This document shows positions 44,453 through 56,826 of a stretch of 64,000 nucleotides of DNA, piece by piece. Position numbers and translations under genes: made by a program. This DNA comes from Azorinus chamasolen (taxonomy: Eukaryota; Mollusca; Bivalvia; Cardiida; Solecurtidae): the NCBI GenBank assembly GCA_963576725.1, contig OY755242.1, positions 1,936,404 to 2,000,403 on the forward strand. The letters are read 5' to 3'. Within the stretch, counting starts at the first letter, position 1. The number at the start of each line of letters is the position of its first letter. The notes beneath the pieces were generated by a model, which made no database searches, was not told the DNA's origin, and was given only the letters and a program-made list of their open reading frames with translations.

Positions 44453-44554
44453 CTGATCCACCTGTTTGTTTGGATCCTGACAAGGGTGCAAGAGTAGATT
44501 GCTTAGGCTTTCCAGTTGCGTACCACATAACAACTCGCAGACTCTGTAGCTCTC
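44453..44554 (-). CDS. Upstream exon of the Mieap-like gene
   Basis: On the minus strand, an acceptor (tctgttccccaacag) and a donor (CAG then GTAGGT) bound 102 bp, exactly 34 codons in phase 0. The peptide starts ESYRVCELLCGTQLESLSNL and ends in NKQVDQ. It would join RGGSADK of the next exon after a 10.3-kb intron. The reading is Leu-rich and helical. It could belong to another minus-strand gene, but consecutive phase-0 exons of 102, 105 and 312 bp on one strand favour a single transcript. Confidence 0.55.
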
Positions 44555-44680
44555 CTGTTGGGGAACAGATTCATTCATCATAATGCATTATATTCATTCA
44601 TATAAATAAACATTTTCTTAAAACTGATTTATATATTAGTTCATCAACAATCAAGAACTTTCACAACTCTTTCTATAAAC

Positions 44681-46515
44681 AAGAGGGCTGTGATGGCCCT
44701 TAATCGCTCACCTGTTCGTAACAGATTAATGATTTAAATGACAGATTGCATAATTTGAAAAATCTTGGAAGAAAACCATCAGATGATGCTACATACTAAA
44801 TATAAAGAGTCTAGACCTTACAGATTTGGAGGAGGAGATATTTTAAAGATTTTCCTATGAAAAACTGTTAAGCCCCAGGGCGGGGTCAATTTTGATCCGA
44901 GGTTCATAATTTGAAAATCTTGGTAGAGGACTATTAGATAATGCAACATACCAAATATCTAAGGTCTATGCCTTACAAGTTCAGAGAAGACTTTTAAGAG
45001 AAGATTTTTAAAAAACTTTCCTATAAAAAACTGATATGACCCTGGGCGGGGAAGTTTTCAACCCAGGGGGCATAATTTGAACAATCTTGGTAGAAAACTA
45101 TTAGATTGCGCTACATACCAAATATTAAAGGTCTCTGCCTTACAGTTTTGGAGAAGAAGATTCTTAAAACTTTTCATATGAAAAACTGATAAGCCCCAGG
45201 GCGGGGCCATTTTTGACCCAGGGGTAATAATTTGAATAATCTTGGTAGCAAACCATAAGATGATGCTACATACCAAATATCAAGGGCCTAGACCTTACAG
45301 TTCTGGAGAAGAACATTTTTAAAGATTTTCCTATGAAAATCTGATAAGCCCTTGGGCGGGACCATTTTTGGTCCAGGGGTCATATTTTGATTCATCTTAG
45401 TAGAGGACCATTAAATAATGCTACATACCAAATATCAAAGGTCTATACCTTATAATTTTAGAGAAGAATATATTTAAAGATTTTCCTATGAAAAACTGAT
45501 AAGCCCCGGGGCGGGGCCATATTTGGCCCAGGGGTCATAATTTGAACAATCTTAGTAGAGGACCATTAGATCATGCTACATACCAAATATCAAAGGTCTA
45601 TGCCTTACAGTTTCAGAGAAGATGATTTCTTTAAGATTTTCCTATGAAAAACTGATAAGCCCTGGGGCGGGGCCATTTTTGTCCTGGGGGTCATAATTTG
45701 AACAATCTTAGTAGAGGACCATTAGATGATGCTACATACCAAATACCAAAGGTCTATGCCTTACATTTTCAGAGAAGAAGATTTTTAAAGATTTTCCTAT
45801 GAAAAACTGATAAGCCCTGTGGCGGGGCCATTTTTGGCCCAGGGGTCATAATTTGAATAATCTCAGTAGAGGACCATTAGATCATGCTACATATTAAATA
45901 TCAAAGGTCTAAGCCTTACAGTTTCAGAGAAGAAGATTTTTAAAGATTTTCCTATGAAAAACTGATAAGCCCTGGGGCGGGGCCATATTTGGCCCAGGGG
46001 TCATAATTGGAACAATCTTAGTAGAGGACCATTAGATCAGGCTACATACCAAATACCAAATGTCTATCCCTGACAGTTTCAGAGAAGAAGATTTTTAAAG
46101 ATGTTCCTATGAAAAACTGATAAGCCCCGGGGCGGGGCCATTTTTGGCCCAGGGGTCATAATTTGAACAATCTTAGTAGAGGGCCATTAGATGATGCTAC
46201 ATACCAAATATCAAAGGTCTATGCCTTACAGTTTCAGAGAAGAAGATTTTTAAAGATTTTCCTATCAAAAACTGATAAGCCCTGGGGCGGGGCCATTTTT
46301 GGCCCGGGGGACATAATTTGAACAATCTTTGTAGAGGACCATTACATCATACTACATACCAAATATCAAAGCTCTTGGCTTTGTAGTTCCAGAGAAGAAG
46401 ATGTTTAAGTAAATTGTTGACGCCCGCACATACGCACGACGCACAACGCACATACGCACGATGCCGGACATAGGATCATCCCAATAGCTCACCTTGGCAC
46501 TTTGTGCCAGGTGAG
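44681..46515 (+). mobile_element. Family A element, beta cores
   Basis: Start caagagggctgtgatggccc with the 5' motif gctcacctg. About ten cores of about 155 bp are more diverged than in 22348-24089. The tail has cgcacatacgcacgacgcac. The 3' stem-loop ctcaccttggcactttgtgc + caggtgagctaa pairs with the 5' motif over 9 bp. Confidence 0.8.
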
Positions 46516-46750
46516 CTAAAAAGAAATGTGTAACAGTAGGTGACAAGTGCCCCCATACCAAAGCAATGACATTGAAATGAGTGTTGCACAGTATGACCTG
46601 AATTCCAAAGATTTACTCAGGTAACATAGGAGATAAACTTCGGACAAGGGTTTTCTATAATTGAGGTCCGCTGTCTATGTCACAAAGACCTGAAAATGGT
46701 ATGCATCATTCTGCCTTGCTAAGATGCATTATACATCTCAAGTATTATTA

Positions 46751-47536
46751 TACTGCAAAGTAAAATCCTCGATTTTGATTGGTCAGTTAGCCATGTATAA
46801 AAGCCGTGTATCCCTCTAAATTCTGATGTATATACAGAGTCATGAGCAACAATGGAATTTCCCCTGTCGAGGGCCTCACTTCATTGCTACAACAAACTAA
46901 AAATGGCCGACTAGCTTCACTTCGTTGATTCGATCCAAACAACCGCTCTCAAGTGATATAACAAGAGTTTGGGGCGGAACAAAGTTATCCATTGAGAAAC
47001 ATTTTTGTTATAGTTGTTGTATAACAATGTAAAAGAACCCGATACGTGGTGAAGGTCTTATTCTGCTCTGATGCTACCAATGTTGTCAAATTCCTTGTGC
47101 ACGTACCGATTAGCCCCCAAACACCCGCTTTTACAAAAACAAACCACACCCAATTCGTTTCAGATTTTATTTATGCACATGTACAGTACACGTACCTGTA
47201 AATGGCAGTAAAACGCTCTTTCCAACGCTCATTTGTTTGAATATTATAAAACCGTCTTCTTGACGTCATCCAAATGACGTCGGAATTGCGCCAATTATGT
47301 TTGACTGTTCTCATGCTAAAAACTAGTGTCTGCTAAAACGCCAAAGATTTTACAAACGTCTGATTCTTTCAATCCTTTGAAAAACTAATGCTCTTGGAAG
47401 ATCCCTTTCTATCCACAATTGTAATGAGCTGGTTATTATACAGATATTACAAGCCCTTACCTTACAGTATGAGGCCCAAAACGACGCCTACATTAACAAT
47501 GCTAATTAACTGCTACAAATATTAAACTTTGCAGTA
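46751..47536. mobile_element. Non-autonomous element with 11-bp TIR
   Basis: tactgcaaagt at the left and actttgcagta at the right are perfect inverted repeats. The interior has promoter-like words (gccatgtataaaagccgtgt) but no open frame. It is embedded in a family H array. Confidence 0.5.
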
Positions 47537-47547
47537 TTAATAAAATC

Positions 47548-47689
47548 GTTATACAGATCATTGGCGGGATATCTGACTTTTTATTCCCTGCTGAGGAAAA
47601 TACTTGTAGCCCTCGCCTAACAGCTCGGGCAACATGAATTTCCTCAGCAGGAAACAAAAAGTCAGATACCCCCCAATGATCTGTATAAC
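47548..47689. mobile_element. 142-bp foldback element
   Basis: Arms of about 52 nt (gttatacagatcattggcgg + gatatctgactttttattcc, and the inverse ending ccaatgatctgtataac) with only a few mismatches around a spacer of about 36 bp. The pairing is long enough to form a cruciform or a hairpin transcript. It adjoins the TIR element at 46751-47536. Confidence 0.7.
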
Positions 47690-48323
47690 TAATAATATAG
47701 GAGACAAGCTCCAGACAATATTTTCTACACCTGAGGCTAGTGGACAAGGTCAAAGACACAGACACCTGAAAAGTTTATGTGACAACCCAAACTGTACTCA
47801 AAAACCAAATTTTGCATTCCTTTCTCAGGCAGTATAGGATATGCTGCAGACAAGGTTTTTCTACAGCTCAGGTCAGCGGTTAAGGTTGGTCACAGATACC
47901 TGAAAATGGTACCCACACTCTGCTCTCCCAAGATGTATACTTGAGGTCAGCGGTGAAGGTCAATGTCACTGAGACCTGAAAACTGTCAGCAACACTCTGC
48001 CATGTAGACATGTAAAATGATTTTTTTTATCAAATTCCGTTAAGAAATGCGACATCATAACGCTCTGGACACGTCTTTTCTATAACTGGGGTCAGAGGTC
48101 AAGGTTAAGTTCACTGACACCAGTATGTGTGTAGTGTCACAGTCTGCCATCCCAACATGTACTCACACACTAAATTTGATGTTCCTATCTCAAATAATAC
48201 AGGAGATAGGCCCCAGAGAAGCATGCATGGACAAACAGACATACACTCAGACAGTTTGATTATTATATGCCACCAGAGCTTGCTTTGGAGGGGGGAGGGG
48301 AGGGGGGGCATGGCATAAAAATC

Positions 48324-48877
48324 TGGTACTGATTACCTTAGCAAACAGCTGTCAACACACAGACATTGGTTTTCATTAGGATCTAAGATCCTTGAAACAC
48401 TAAATGAATTCATAACAAGAAACAAGAATATGCTAATGCCACTTAAGAACTGAAACAGAGGACACACATTTTTAGGTTTTGGACTACTTTCTGAAACCTA
48501 ATAGTAATGCATCCCCATGGCATGCCTCAAGCAAATTTATAAAGAAAATCATATCCCATAATGCGCAATCAGACCACTGTTATACTATGAGATATCGATT
48601 TATGCTTACAATGTATACGTTCATTAGCCCAAATGCAGAAATTTTAAATGGTTTAACGTTGACAGAATGTTTATCACGTAGCGTCGAATAAATGATTCAG
48701 TTGTCTACGCCTGTATTTCACCCGTATTTCTACTTTCATTTTGCCAAAAATGTGATTTTGTTTACACCCCTAGACAAAAATATAGTTCCAAGTGCAATGC
48801 ATTGGATACACGATATTGATAATTCTTCATTTGATATTTGTGTCAATTATTAAAATGCGGATGAAACTGTTTCAATT
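48324..48877. other. No gene seen
   Basis: A plus-strand frame at 48479-48691 has no domain or splice support. Confidence 0.4.
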
Positions 48878-48957
48878 AGTGGCGTAGCTGCTATTAAGCA
48901 CAACAGGCCCAGGCCTACAACTTTTTTGAGTATTTGAAAAAAAAGAAAATTAAAACA
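48878..48957 (+). mobile_element. Possible hAT 5' end fragment
   Basis: 'agtggcgtagctgctattaa' followed by 'caggcccaggcctac' resembles hAT termini of the CAGNGGCGTAGC type. It is about 80 bp and runs into family E. The inverse motif gctacgcccctg occurs at 59348, but the two are too far apart to claim one element. Confidence 0.3.
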
Positions 48958-50182
48958 AAACTAGAGGTTTGTTTTTGTCACAAAAACAGATGTCTCCCCC
49001 TACCATCCTCTTTCCAATACACAAGTGTAATGTCTGTAACTCCAAACTTATCAGGGTCTAATGTTTAAGTCATCAGGGGCAATAACTCCAACATTGTAAG
49101 GGGGAGACAATTCAAAAGCCCCAGGTACACAAAAACACATGCTAGTCAACATTCTTGTGAAGTTTGGTGACTCTAGTACTAGTGGTTTCAGAGATACATG
49201 TGACACAAAGTAAAGTTTCTCTTATTTAAGTCATAAGGGGCAGCAACTCCAAAGTTATCAGGGGGAGACAATTAAAAAACCTAGATGCACAACAACTCAT
49301 ACTGGTGAACATTCCTGTGAAGTTTCGTGACTCTAGTCCTACTGGTTTCAGAGATATGTGCAGCACAAAGTTTCTCTAATTTTAAGTTAACATATCAGGG
49401 GCAGTAACTCAAGAATTATCAGGGGAGACAATTAAAAAAACCCAGGTGCACAACAACTCATGCTGGTGAACATTCCTGTGAAGTTTGGTGACTCTAGCCC
49501 TAGTGGTTTTAAAGATATGCATGACACAAGGTTTCTCTAATTTTAAGTAATCATATCAGGGGCAATAACTCCAAAGTTATCAAGGGAAGACAATTCAAAA
49601 ATCCCAGTTGTAAAACAACTCATGCTGGTCAACATTCCTGTGAAGTTTGGTGACTCTAGCCCTAGTGGTTTCAGACATATGTACGACAATAAGTAAAGTT
49701 TGTCTAATTTTAAGTCATCAGGGGCGGTAACTCCAAAGTTAACAGGGGAGACAATTCAAAAAACACAGGAGCAAAACAACTAATGCTTGTGAACAATCCT
49801 GTGAAGTTTGGTGACTCTAGCCTTACTGGTTTCAGAGATATGCGCGACACAAAGTTTGTATAAATTTAAGTATTCATATCAGGGGCAATAACTCAAGAAT
49901 TATCAGGGGGAGACAATTCAAAAACCATAGGTGCACAACAACTCATGCTGGTGAACATTCCTGTGAAGTTTTGTGACTCTAGTACCAGCGGTTTAAGAGA
50001 TACGCGCGACACAAAGTTTTTCTATTTTTAAGTCATCAGGGGCAATAACTCCAAAATTATCAGGGGGAGATAATTCAAAAACCCCAGGTGCACAACAACT
50101 CATGCTGGTGAACATTCCTGTGAAGTTTGGTGACTCTAGCCCAACTGGTTTCAGAGATACGCGCGACACAAGTTTGTGACGG

Positions 50183-50216
<34 letters not shown>

Positions 50217-50283
50217 AGACGGACGGACAGACAGACAACTCTTGCAAAAACAATATATCTCCCCATAAATGGGGGAGACATAA
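48958..50283 (+). mobile_element. Family E pearl/HINE-like element
   Basis: Start actagaggtttgtttttgtc with a perfect 8-bp 5' stem (tgtttttg tca caaaaaca), then the 5' motif atgtctccccc. About seven cores of about 158 bp (gaagtttggtgactctagcc, ggtttcagagatatgtg, catcaggggcaataactcca). A (GACA/GACG)n tract lies at 50178-50236. The 3' stem-loop tatctccccataaatggggg leads to the arm gggggagacat, a perfect 11-bp complement of the 5' motif. Confidence 0.85.
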
Positions 50284-52470
50284 TTTGTTCGTGAAACACT
50301 ATGCCCCCTTGATATATTTGACCCTGAAGGATGACCTTGATCTTGACATGTTACCCCTCAAACTGTGCAGCTTCATGGGGTACAAATGCATACCAAATAT
50401 CAAGTCTCTATCTCTACTGGTTCAAAAGTTATGACCAGTGTTAAAGTTTGTGACCTTTGACCATGAAGGATGACCTTGACATGTCACCCCTCAAACTGTG
50501 TGACTTCATGAGATACACATGCATACCAGTATCAAGGCTGTATATCTACTTGTTCAAATGTTATGGCCAATGTTAATGTTGGTGACCTTTGACCTTCAAA
50601 GATGACCTTGACATGTCACCCATCAAACTGTGCAGCTAAATGAGAAACACATGTTTACCAACTATCAAGTCCGTATCTCTACTGGTTCAAATGTTATGGC
50701 CAATATTAAAGTCGGTGACCTTTGACATTTGAAAGATGACCTTCACATGTCACCCCCAAACTGTTCAGCTTCATGAGATACACATGCATACAAAAACTTT
50801 ATGTCTGTATCTACAGGTTCAAAAGTTATGGTCAATGTTAAGGTCTGTGACCTTTGACCCTAAAAGATGACCATTACCTTGACATGTTGCCCCACAAAAT
50901 GTACAGCTTCATGAAATACACATGCATACCATATATCAAGACTCTACATCATTTGGTTCAAAAGTTATGGCCAATTTGAAGTTGGTGACCTTAGACCCTG
51001 AAGGATGACCTTGACATTTCACCCTCAAACTGTGCAGCTTCATGAGATACACAAATATGCCACATATCAAGTCTCTATCTGTACTCAGTTCAAAAGTTAT
51101 GGCCAATGTTAACGTTGGTGATTTGACCCATGTTTGACCTCTGAACTTTAAGGATGACCTTGACATGTCACCAAAATGTCTCATCAAAATGTGCGGCTTT
51201 ATGAGATACATATGCATGCCAAATATCAAGTCTCTATCTGTACTGGCTCAAAAGTTATGACCAATGTTAAAGTTACAGACAAACAAACAGACAATTTGAC
51301 CTGTGACCCTGAAGAATGACCTTTACCTTGACATGTCACCCTCAAAATGTGCAGCTTCATGAGATACACAAGCATGCCAAATATCAAGTCTCTAACTGGT
51401 TCAAAAGTTATGGTCAATGTTAAACTCAGTGATTTGACCCATGTTTGACCTCTTACCTTTAAGGATGACCTTGACCGTGACATGTCACCCCTCAAAATGT
51501 GTAGCTTTGTGAGATACATATGCATGCCAAATATCAAGTCTCTATCTGTACTGGCTCAAAAGTTATGACCAATGTTAAAGTTGCTGACAAACAAACAGAC
51601 AATTTGACCTTTGACCCTGAAGAATGACTTACATCTTGACATGTCACCCTGATGAGATACACAAGCATGCCAAATATCAAGTTATGACAAGTTATGATCA
51701 AGTCTCGATCTGTACTGGTTCAAAAGTTATGCCCAATGTTAAAGTTGGTGAGTTGACCCATATGTTTGACTTCTCACCTTTAAGGATGACCTTGACATAT
51801 TACCCAAAATGTGCGGCTTTACGAGATACATAAGCATGCTAAATATCAAGTCACTAGCTGTACTGGCTCAAAAGTTATGATCAATGTTAAAGTTACAGAC
51901 AAAGAAACAGACAATTTGACCTTTGACCCTGAAGGATGACCTTGACCTAGATATGTCACCCCTAAAATGTGCAGCTTCATGAGATACACAAGCATGCCAA
52001 ATATCAAGTCTCTATCTCTATTGGTCAAAAAGTTAAGGCCAATGTTAAAGTCGGTGATTTGACCCATATATTTGACCTCTGACCTTGAAGGATGACATTG
52101 ACCGTGACATGTCACCCCTCAAAATGTGCAGCTTTATGAGATACATATGCATGCCAAATATCAAGTCACTATCTGTACTGGCTCAAAAGTTATGACCAAT
52201 GTTAAAGTTGCGTTAGAGTTACAGACAAAAAAACTTACAATTTGACCTTTGACCCCAAAGGATGACCTTGACCTTTACATGTCACCCCTCAAAATGTGCA
52301 GCTTCATGAGATACACAAGCATGCCAAATATCAAGTCTCCATCTGTACCGGCTCAAAAGTTATGACCAATGTTAAAGTTGCAAAGTTACAAACAGACAGA
52401 CAAATAGACAGGACAAAAACAATATGCCCCCCAGATATGATCCAGGGGGGGGGGGGGGGGGGGGCATAAA
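50284..52470 (+). mobile_element. Family D pearl/HINE-like element, copy 3
   Basis: It abuts the end of family E: aatttgttcgtgaaacacta then tgcccccttg. About fifteen D cores follow, with repeated 'acagacaaacaaacagac' tracts inside the array. The 3' stem-loop aatatgccccccagatatga leads to tcca and a run of about 20 G, then cataaaaa. Many short minus-strand frames here are shadows of the cores. Confidence 0.75.
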
Positions 52471-52704
52471 AATGTGCGGGGGTGTAAGGCCGCACAGAAA
52501 TATGCTGATAGTATGAGTACATCCTATTGTGACGATAATTAATGTCAACTCGTAATAGCTTTGTAACATGTAGCGCTTTATTTGCTTGGAAGTATAGCAT
52601 ATATAGCATATAAATCGTTAGCAATTACCTCCATTATGAAGACTGCCTTTATCGTAGAAAAATCAATACATCCAAATGAAGTTTACATAGTGACGCCACG
52701 CTGA

Positions 52705-52850
52705 ATTTTAAAATGGCTAGTTCGGGGTCAGAACCGCCATACTCTTGACTGTATTGCCAATGGGTCACAGGTAAAGCTGGATGATCACCAGAAGCTGGAG
52801 CTATTAACATTAACTTGGGAAGACGCTTGCAAATTCAAGTTCCCGTCAAG
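52705..52850 (+). CDS. Candidate orphan exon with donor site
   Basis: Open after a TGA at 52702-52704. The frame reads WLVRGQNRHTLDCIANG and then SQVKLDDHQKLELLTLTWED, ending FKFPSR just before AAG|GTAATA. Composition is protein-like (mixed charged and hydrophobic residues), in clear contrast to the flanking arrays. No acceptor is convincing. An in-frame ATG is absent; an ATG in another frame (aaaATGGCTAGTTCGGGG) gives only 11 codons. No family was recognised. Confidence 0.3.
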
Positions 52851-52997
52851 GTAATATAAAAGGCTTTTTAGGCCCACTCTGTAACTCACTTGATTGTGTG
52901 TTCAAAGTTGAAACATTAGATAATATGAGCAGAGGTTTGTTCGCAGAATAATGGGATTGTCATTTTATAATACATGATTGTATATGTATATTCTCGG

Positions 52998-53028
52998 AGC
53001 AATGTATTATTATTATTATTATTATTAT
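52998..53028. repeat. (TAT)n microsatellite
   Basis: About eight tattat-type trinucleotides directly before a TTATATAGC-type repeat. Confidence 0.85.
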
Positions 53029-53085
53029 ACCATATTTATATAGCACTCTTTTCATATCTAAATACGTTCAAAAGTGCTTCACAAT
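53029..53085. repeat. Short dispersed repeat (TTATATAGC type), copy 2
   Basis: ccatatttatatagcactct + tttcata ... caaaagtgcttcaca, the same layout as 32583-32643. A trinucleotide repeat sits at its edge. Confidence 0.5.
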
Positions 53086-53462
53086 TAAAACATTTATACA
53101 TACTAAAGCAGAAATTAAAGAAAATATAAGATATGCAATAGAAATAAAAACATAATAAACAAAACAAAAACATTTACATCTTATTAATTAATATATGTCA
53201 TAACCAAGTGCAATTATAAAACAATGAATCAATGTACAGAGGCTCTGAGCTGTCTGATATATGCTGTCACGGTTTTTAAAAGTATACTACTCATAAAAAG
53301 AAACATTTATATTAAACTTAAATAATAGTGTAGGGTGTATGAATATCAAGATGTATTCGGCTTGAATTTGCTGTCTTCGCAGTCTGCTTATGAACTTAAC
53401 TCACTGTAGATCTATACTTCCTATATATGTTATTTAGATCTAATAGATTATAACTTAAATAA

Positions 53463-54908
53463 ACAAGAGGGCCATGGCCCTGAAGCGCTCACCTGACAAC
53501 CAGAGGAGAAGATTTTCAAAGTTTTCACTATATGTTTCTATATAAAACTAGCCGGCCCTGGGACGGGCCAATTTTGACCCCAGGGGAATAATTAAAAAAA
53601 CTTGTAGGGGACCTGAACATGATGCTATGTGCCAAATATGAAAGCTGAGATTAACCTTCCAGTTTCAGAGGAAAAGATTTTCAAAGTTTTCTCAATGTTT
53701 CTAGTGAAAACTGCCCACCCCTGTGGCAGGGCCAATTTTGACCCTAATGCCATAATTTATATAAACTTTAGTAGAGGACCTGAACATGATGCTCTGTACC
53801 AAATATGATGCTGAGAGCCTTCCAGTTTCAACAAAAAGATTTTCAAAGATTTCACTATTTGTTTCTATTGAAAACTGTCCACCCCTGGGGTGGGGCCAAT
53901 TTTGACCCCAGACCATTATTTATATAACTTTAGTAGATGACCTGAACATGATGCTATGTGCCAAATATGAAAGCTGAGAGCCTTCCAGTTTCAGAGTAGA
54001 AGATTTTCAAAGATTTCACTATTTGTTGCTATTGAAAACTGCCCACCCCTGGGGCGGGGCCAATTTTGACCCCGGGGCCATAATTTATATATTTTTTGTA
54101 GAGGACCTGAACATGATACTATGTGCCAAAAATAAAAGCTGAGAACATTCCAGTTTCAGAGGAAAAGATTTTCAAAGATTTCACTATTTGTTTCTATTGA
54201 AAACTGCCCACCCCTAGTCTGGGCCAATTTTGACCCAGGGGCCATAATTTATATAACTTTTGTAGAGGACCTGAACATGATGCTATGTGCCAAATATGAA
54301 AGCTGAGAGCCTTCCAGTTTCAGAGAAGAAGATTTTCAAAGATTTCACTATTTGTTGCTATTGAAAACTGCCCACCCCTGGGGCGGGGCCAATTTTGACC
54401 CTGGGCCATAATTTATATAACTTTTGTAGAGGACCTGAACATGATGCTATGTGCCAAATATGAAAGTTGAGAACCTTCCATTTTCAGAGAAGAAGTTTTT
54501 CAAAGATTTCACTATTTGTTTCTATTGAAAACTATCCACCCCTGGGGCGGGCCAATTTTGACCCTGGGGCCATAATTTATATAACTTTTGTAGAGGACCT
54601 GAACATAATGTTATGTGCCAAATATGAAAGCTAAGAGCCTTCCAGTTTCAGAGAAGAAGATTTTCAAAGATTTCACTATTTGTTTCTATTGAAAACTGCC
54701 CACCCCTGGGGCAGGGCCAATTTTGACTCTGGGGCCATAATTTATATAACTTTTGTAGAGGACCTGAACATGATGCTATGTGCTAAATATGAAAGCTGAG
54801 AACCTTCCGGTTTTAGAGGAGAAGAATTGTTGACGACGGACGATGCACGCCGACGGACAACGGGCGATCACAAAAGTTCACCCTGAGCACTTTGTGCTCT
54901 GGTGAGCT
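53463..54908 (+). mobile_element. Family A element, alpha cores
   Basis: Start caagagggccatggccctga with the 5' motif gctcacctgac. About eight cores of about 164 bp. Tail gacgacggacgatgcacgcc. The 3' stem-loop accctgagcactttgtgctc leads to tggtgagctaa. The end match is only 7 bp because the 5' motif is beta-like and the 3' arm alpha-like. Confidence 0.75.
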
Positions 54909-55099
54909 AAATATATGTAGTGCTCTCTCTTTTTCTTCTATCCTGCTTAAAAATACATGTTACGCAGCCATTTTACGCTTGCGTAAAACCTTGCTTGTCG
55001 CTGTTGCAATAAAATGTCCCCTACCGGCTTGGAGAAGTGAATTATTTGGGGACTTACAGCTGACTATAAATGATATACATGTAAATGTAATTTGTTTCG

Positions 55100-55479
55100 A
55101 AATAGGAAATAAACTAGAATTATAAGCCAACGGATAACTAATAACCTCACATATCCTATCCACCACCCATCAATCAAGCTCAATGGTTTTGAGCACAGAT
55201 GGTATAAAGTAGTTTATAGAAATGTGGTGCTGCTGGTATGCAAATGAAAAGTACAGATGCAATTCTACAGTACAATGTATAGTTTTTATAGAAAAAATAA
55301 GTGACTTTAAACTGTTTTAATGAGTATGAAATAAATGTAACAAGTTAATGTTGTATTGCTAATGCTAATGCAATACACAAGTCCCCACTGGATTAAAGAA
55401 AAAACCTCCTCTGACCCACACACCCATGGTGTAGTTGACCATTGTATATATACATAACCAACCTGAATGGTATATGTAA
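55100..55479. other. No gene seen
   Basis: Follows a small plus-strand frame (54892-55125) that has no domain or splice support. Confidence 0.4.
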
Positions 55480-56826
55480 CAAGACGGCCAGAATGGCCCT
55501 GAAGCGCTCACCAGACAATCAGAGGAGAAGATTTTCAAAGTTTTCACTATATGTTTCTATAGAAAACTAGCCTGTTCTGGGGCAGGGCTAATTTTGACCC
55601 AAGTGGCACAATTTATATAACTTTTGCAGTGGACCTGAATATGATGCTATGTGCCAAATATGAAAGCTGAGAACCTTCAAGTTTCAGAGAAGAAAATATT
55701 CAAAGATTTCACTATTTGTTTAAATTGTAAACTGCCCACCCCTAGTCTGGGCCAATTTTCAAAGATTTCACTATTTGTTTCTTTTGAAAACTGCTCACCC
55801 CTGGGGCGGGGCCAATTTTGACCCCAGGGCCATAGTTTATATACCTTTTGTAGTGGACCTGAACATGATGCTATGTACCAAATATGAAGGCTGAGAACGT
55901 TCCAGTTTCAGAAGAAGATTTTCAAAGATTTCAGTATTTGTTTCTATTGAAAACTGCCCACCCCTGGGGCGGGGCCAATTTTGACCCTAGGGCCATAATT
56001 TATACAAATTTTGTAGAGGACCTGAACATGATGCTATGTGCCAAATATGAAAGCCGAGAGCCTTCCAATTTCAGAGAAGAAGATTTGTTTCTATTGAAAA
56101 CTGTCCACCCCTGGGGCGGGGCAAATTCTGACCCTGGGGTCATAATTGATATAACTTTTGTAGAGGACCTGAACATGATTCTATTTGCCAAATATGAAAG
56201 CTGAGAACCTTCCAGTTTCAGAGGAGAAGATTTTCAAATATTTCAGTTTATGTTTCTATTGAAAACTGGCTACCCCTGGGGCGGGGCTAATTTTGACCCA
56301 GGAGCCATAATTTATATAACTTTTGTAGAGGACCTGAACATGATGCTATGTACAAAATATGAAAACAGAGAGCCTTCCAGTTTCAGAGAAGAAGATTTTC
56401 AAAGATTTCACTATTTGTTTCTACTGAAAACTGCCCACCCCTGGGGCGAAGTCAATTTTGATCCCAGGGCCATAATTTATATAACTTTTGTAGAGCACAT
56501 GAACATGATGCCATGTGCCAAATATGAAAGCTGAGAACATTCTGGTTTCAGAGGAGAAGATTTTCAAAGTTTTACTATACGTTTCTATTAAAACCAAGGC
56601 ACCCCTGGGGCTGGGCCAATTTTGACCACAGGGCCATAATTTATATAACTTTTGTAGAGGACCTAAAGATGATACTATGTGCCAAAGATGAAAGCTGAGA
56701 ACCCTGTAGATTCAGAGGAGGTTCAAATTGTTGACGACGGACGACAGAAGACGGATGACGCACGCCGACGGACATCAGGCAATCACAAAAGCTCAACCTG
56801 AGCACTTTGTGCTCTGGTGAGCTAAA
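55480..56826 (+). mobile_element. Family A element, alpha cores
   Basis: Start acaagacggccagaatggcc with the 5' motif gctcaccaga. Cores of about 164-171 bp. Because some are multiples of 3, two open frames (55884-56204 and 56250-56534) run through them and repeat a phrase of the type FLLKTAHPWGGANFDP. The 3' stem-loop cctgagcactttgtgctctg leads to gtgagctaa. The 3' arm tctggtgagc is a perfect 10-bp complement of the 5' motif. Confidence 0.8.

Larger units (their letters stand above)
46540..48323 (+). mobile_element. Family H-related array, interrupted by two TIR elements
   Basis: Cores (aggagacaagctccagacaa, gaggtcagcggtgaaggtca, aatgtcactgagacctgaaa) resemble family H at 30003-30806. It ends with aaacagacatacactcagac, a G-rich 3' stem (gccaccagagcttgctttgg, then a G tract) and gcataaaaa. 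The 5' end near 46550 (gtgacaagtgcccccatacc) is less clear. Confidence 0.55.

Noticed and set aside
54892..55166. A gene starting with MAA on the minus strand or the 77-residue frame on the plus strand
   Set aside because: Both frames cover the same bases. The minus-strand ATG at the high-coordinate end gives only a short frame, with no domain or convincing splice sites.
55884..56534. Open frames through family A cores encoding a repeated phrase of about 57 residues
   Set aside because: They arise because some cores are multiples of 3. The same cores elsewhere (53463-54908, 59520-60223) are broken by stops and indels, and the minus strand is open too, so there is no sign of coding constraint.
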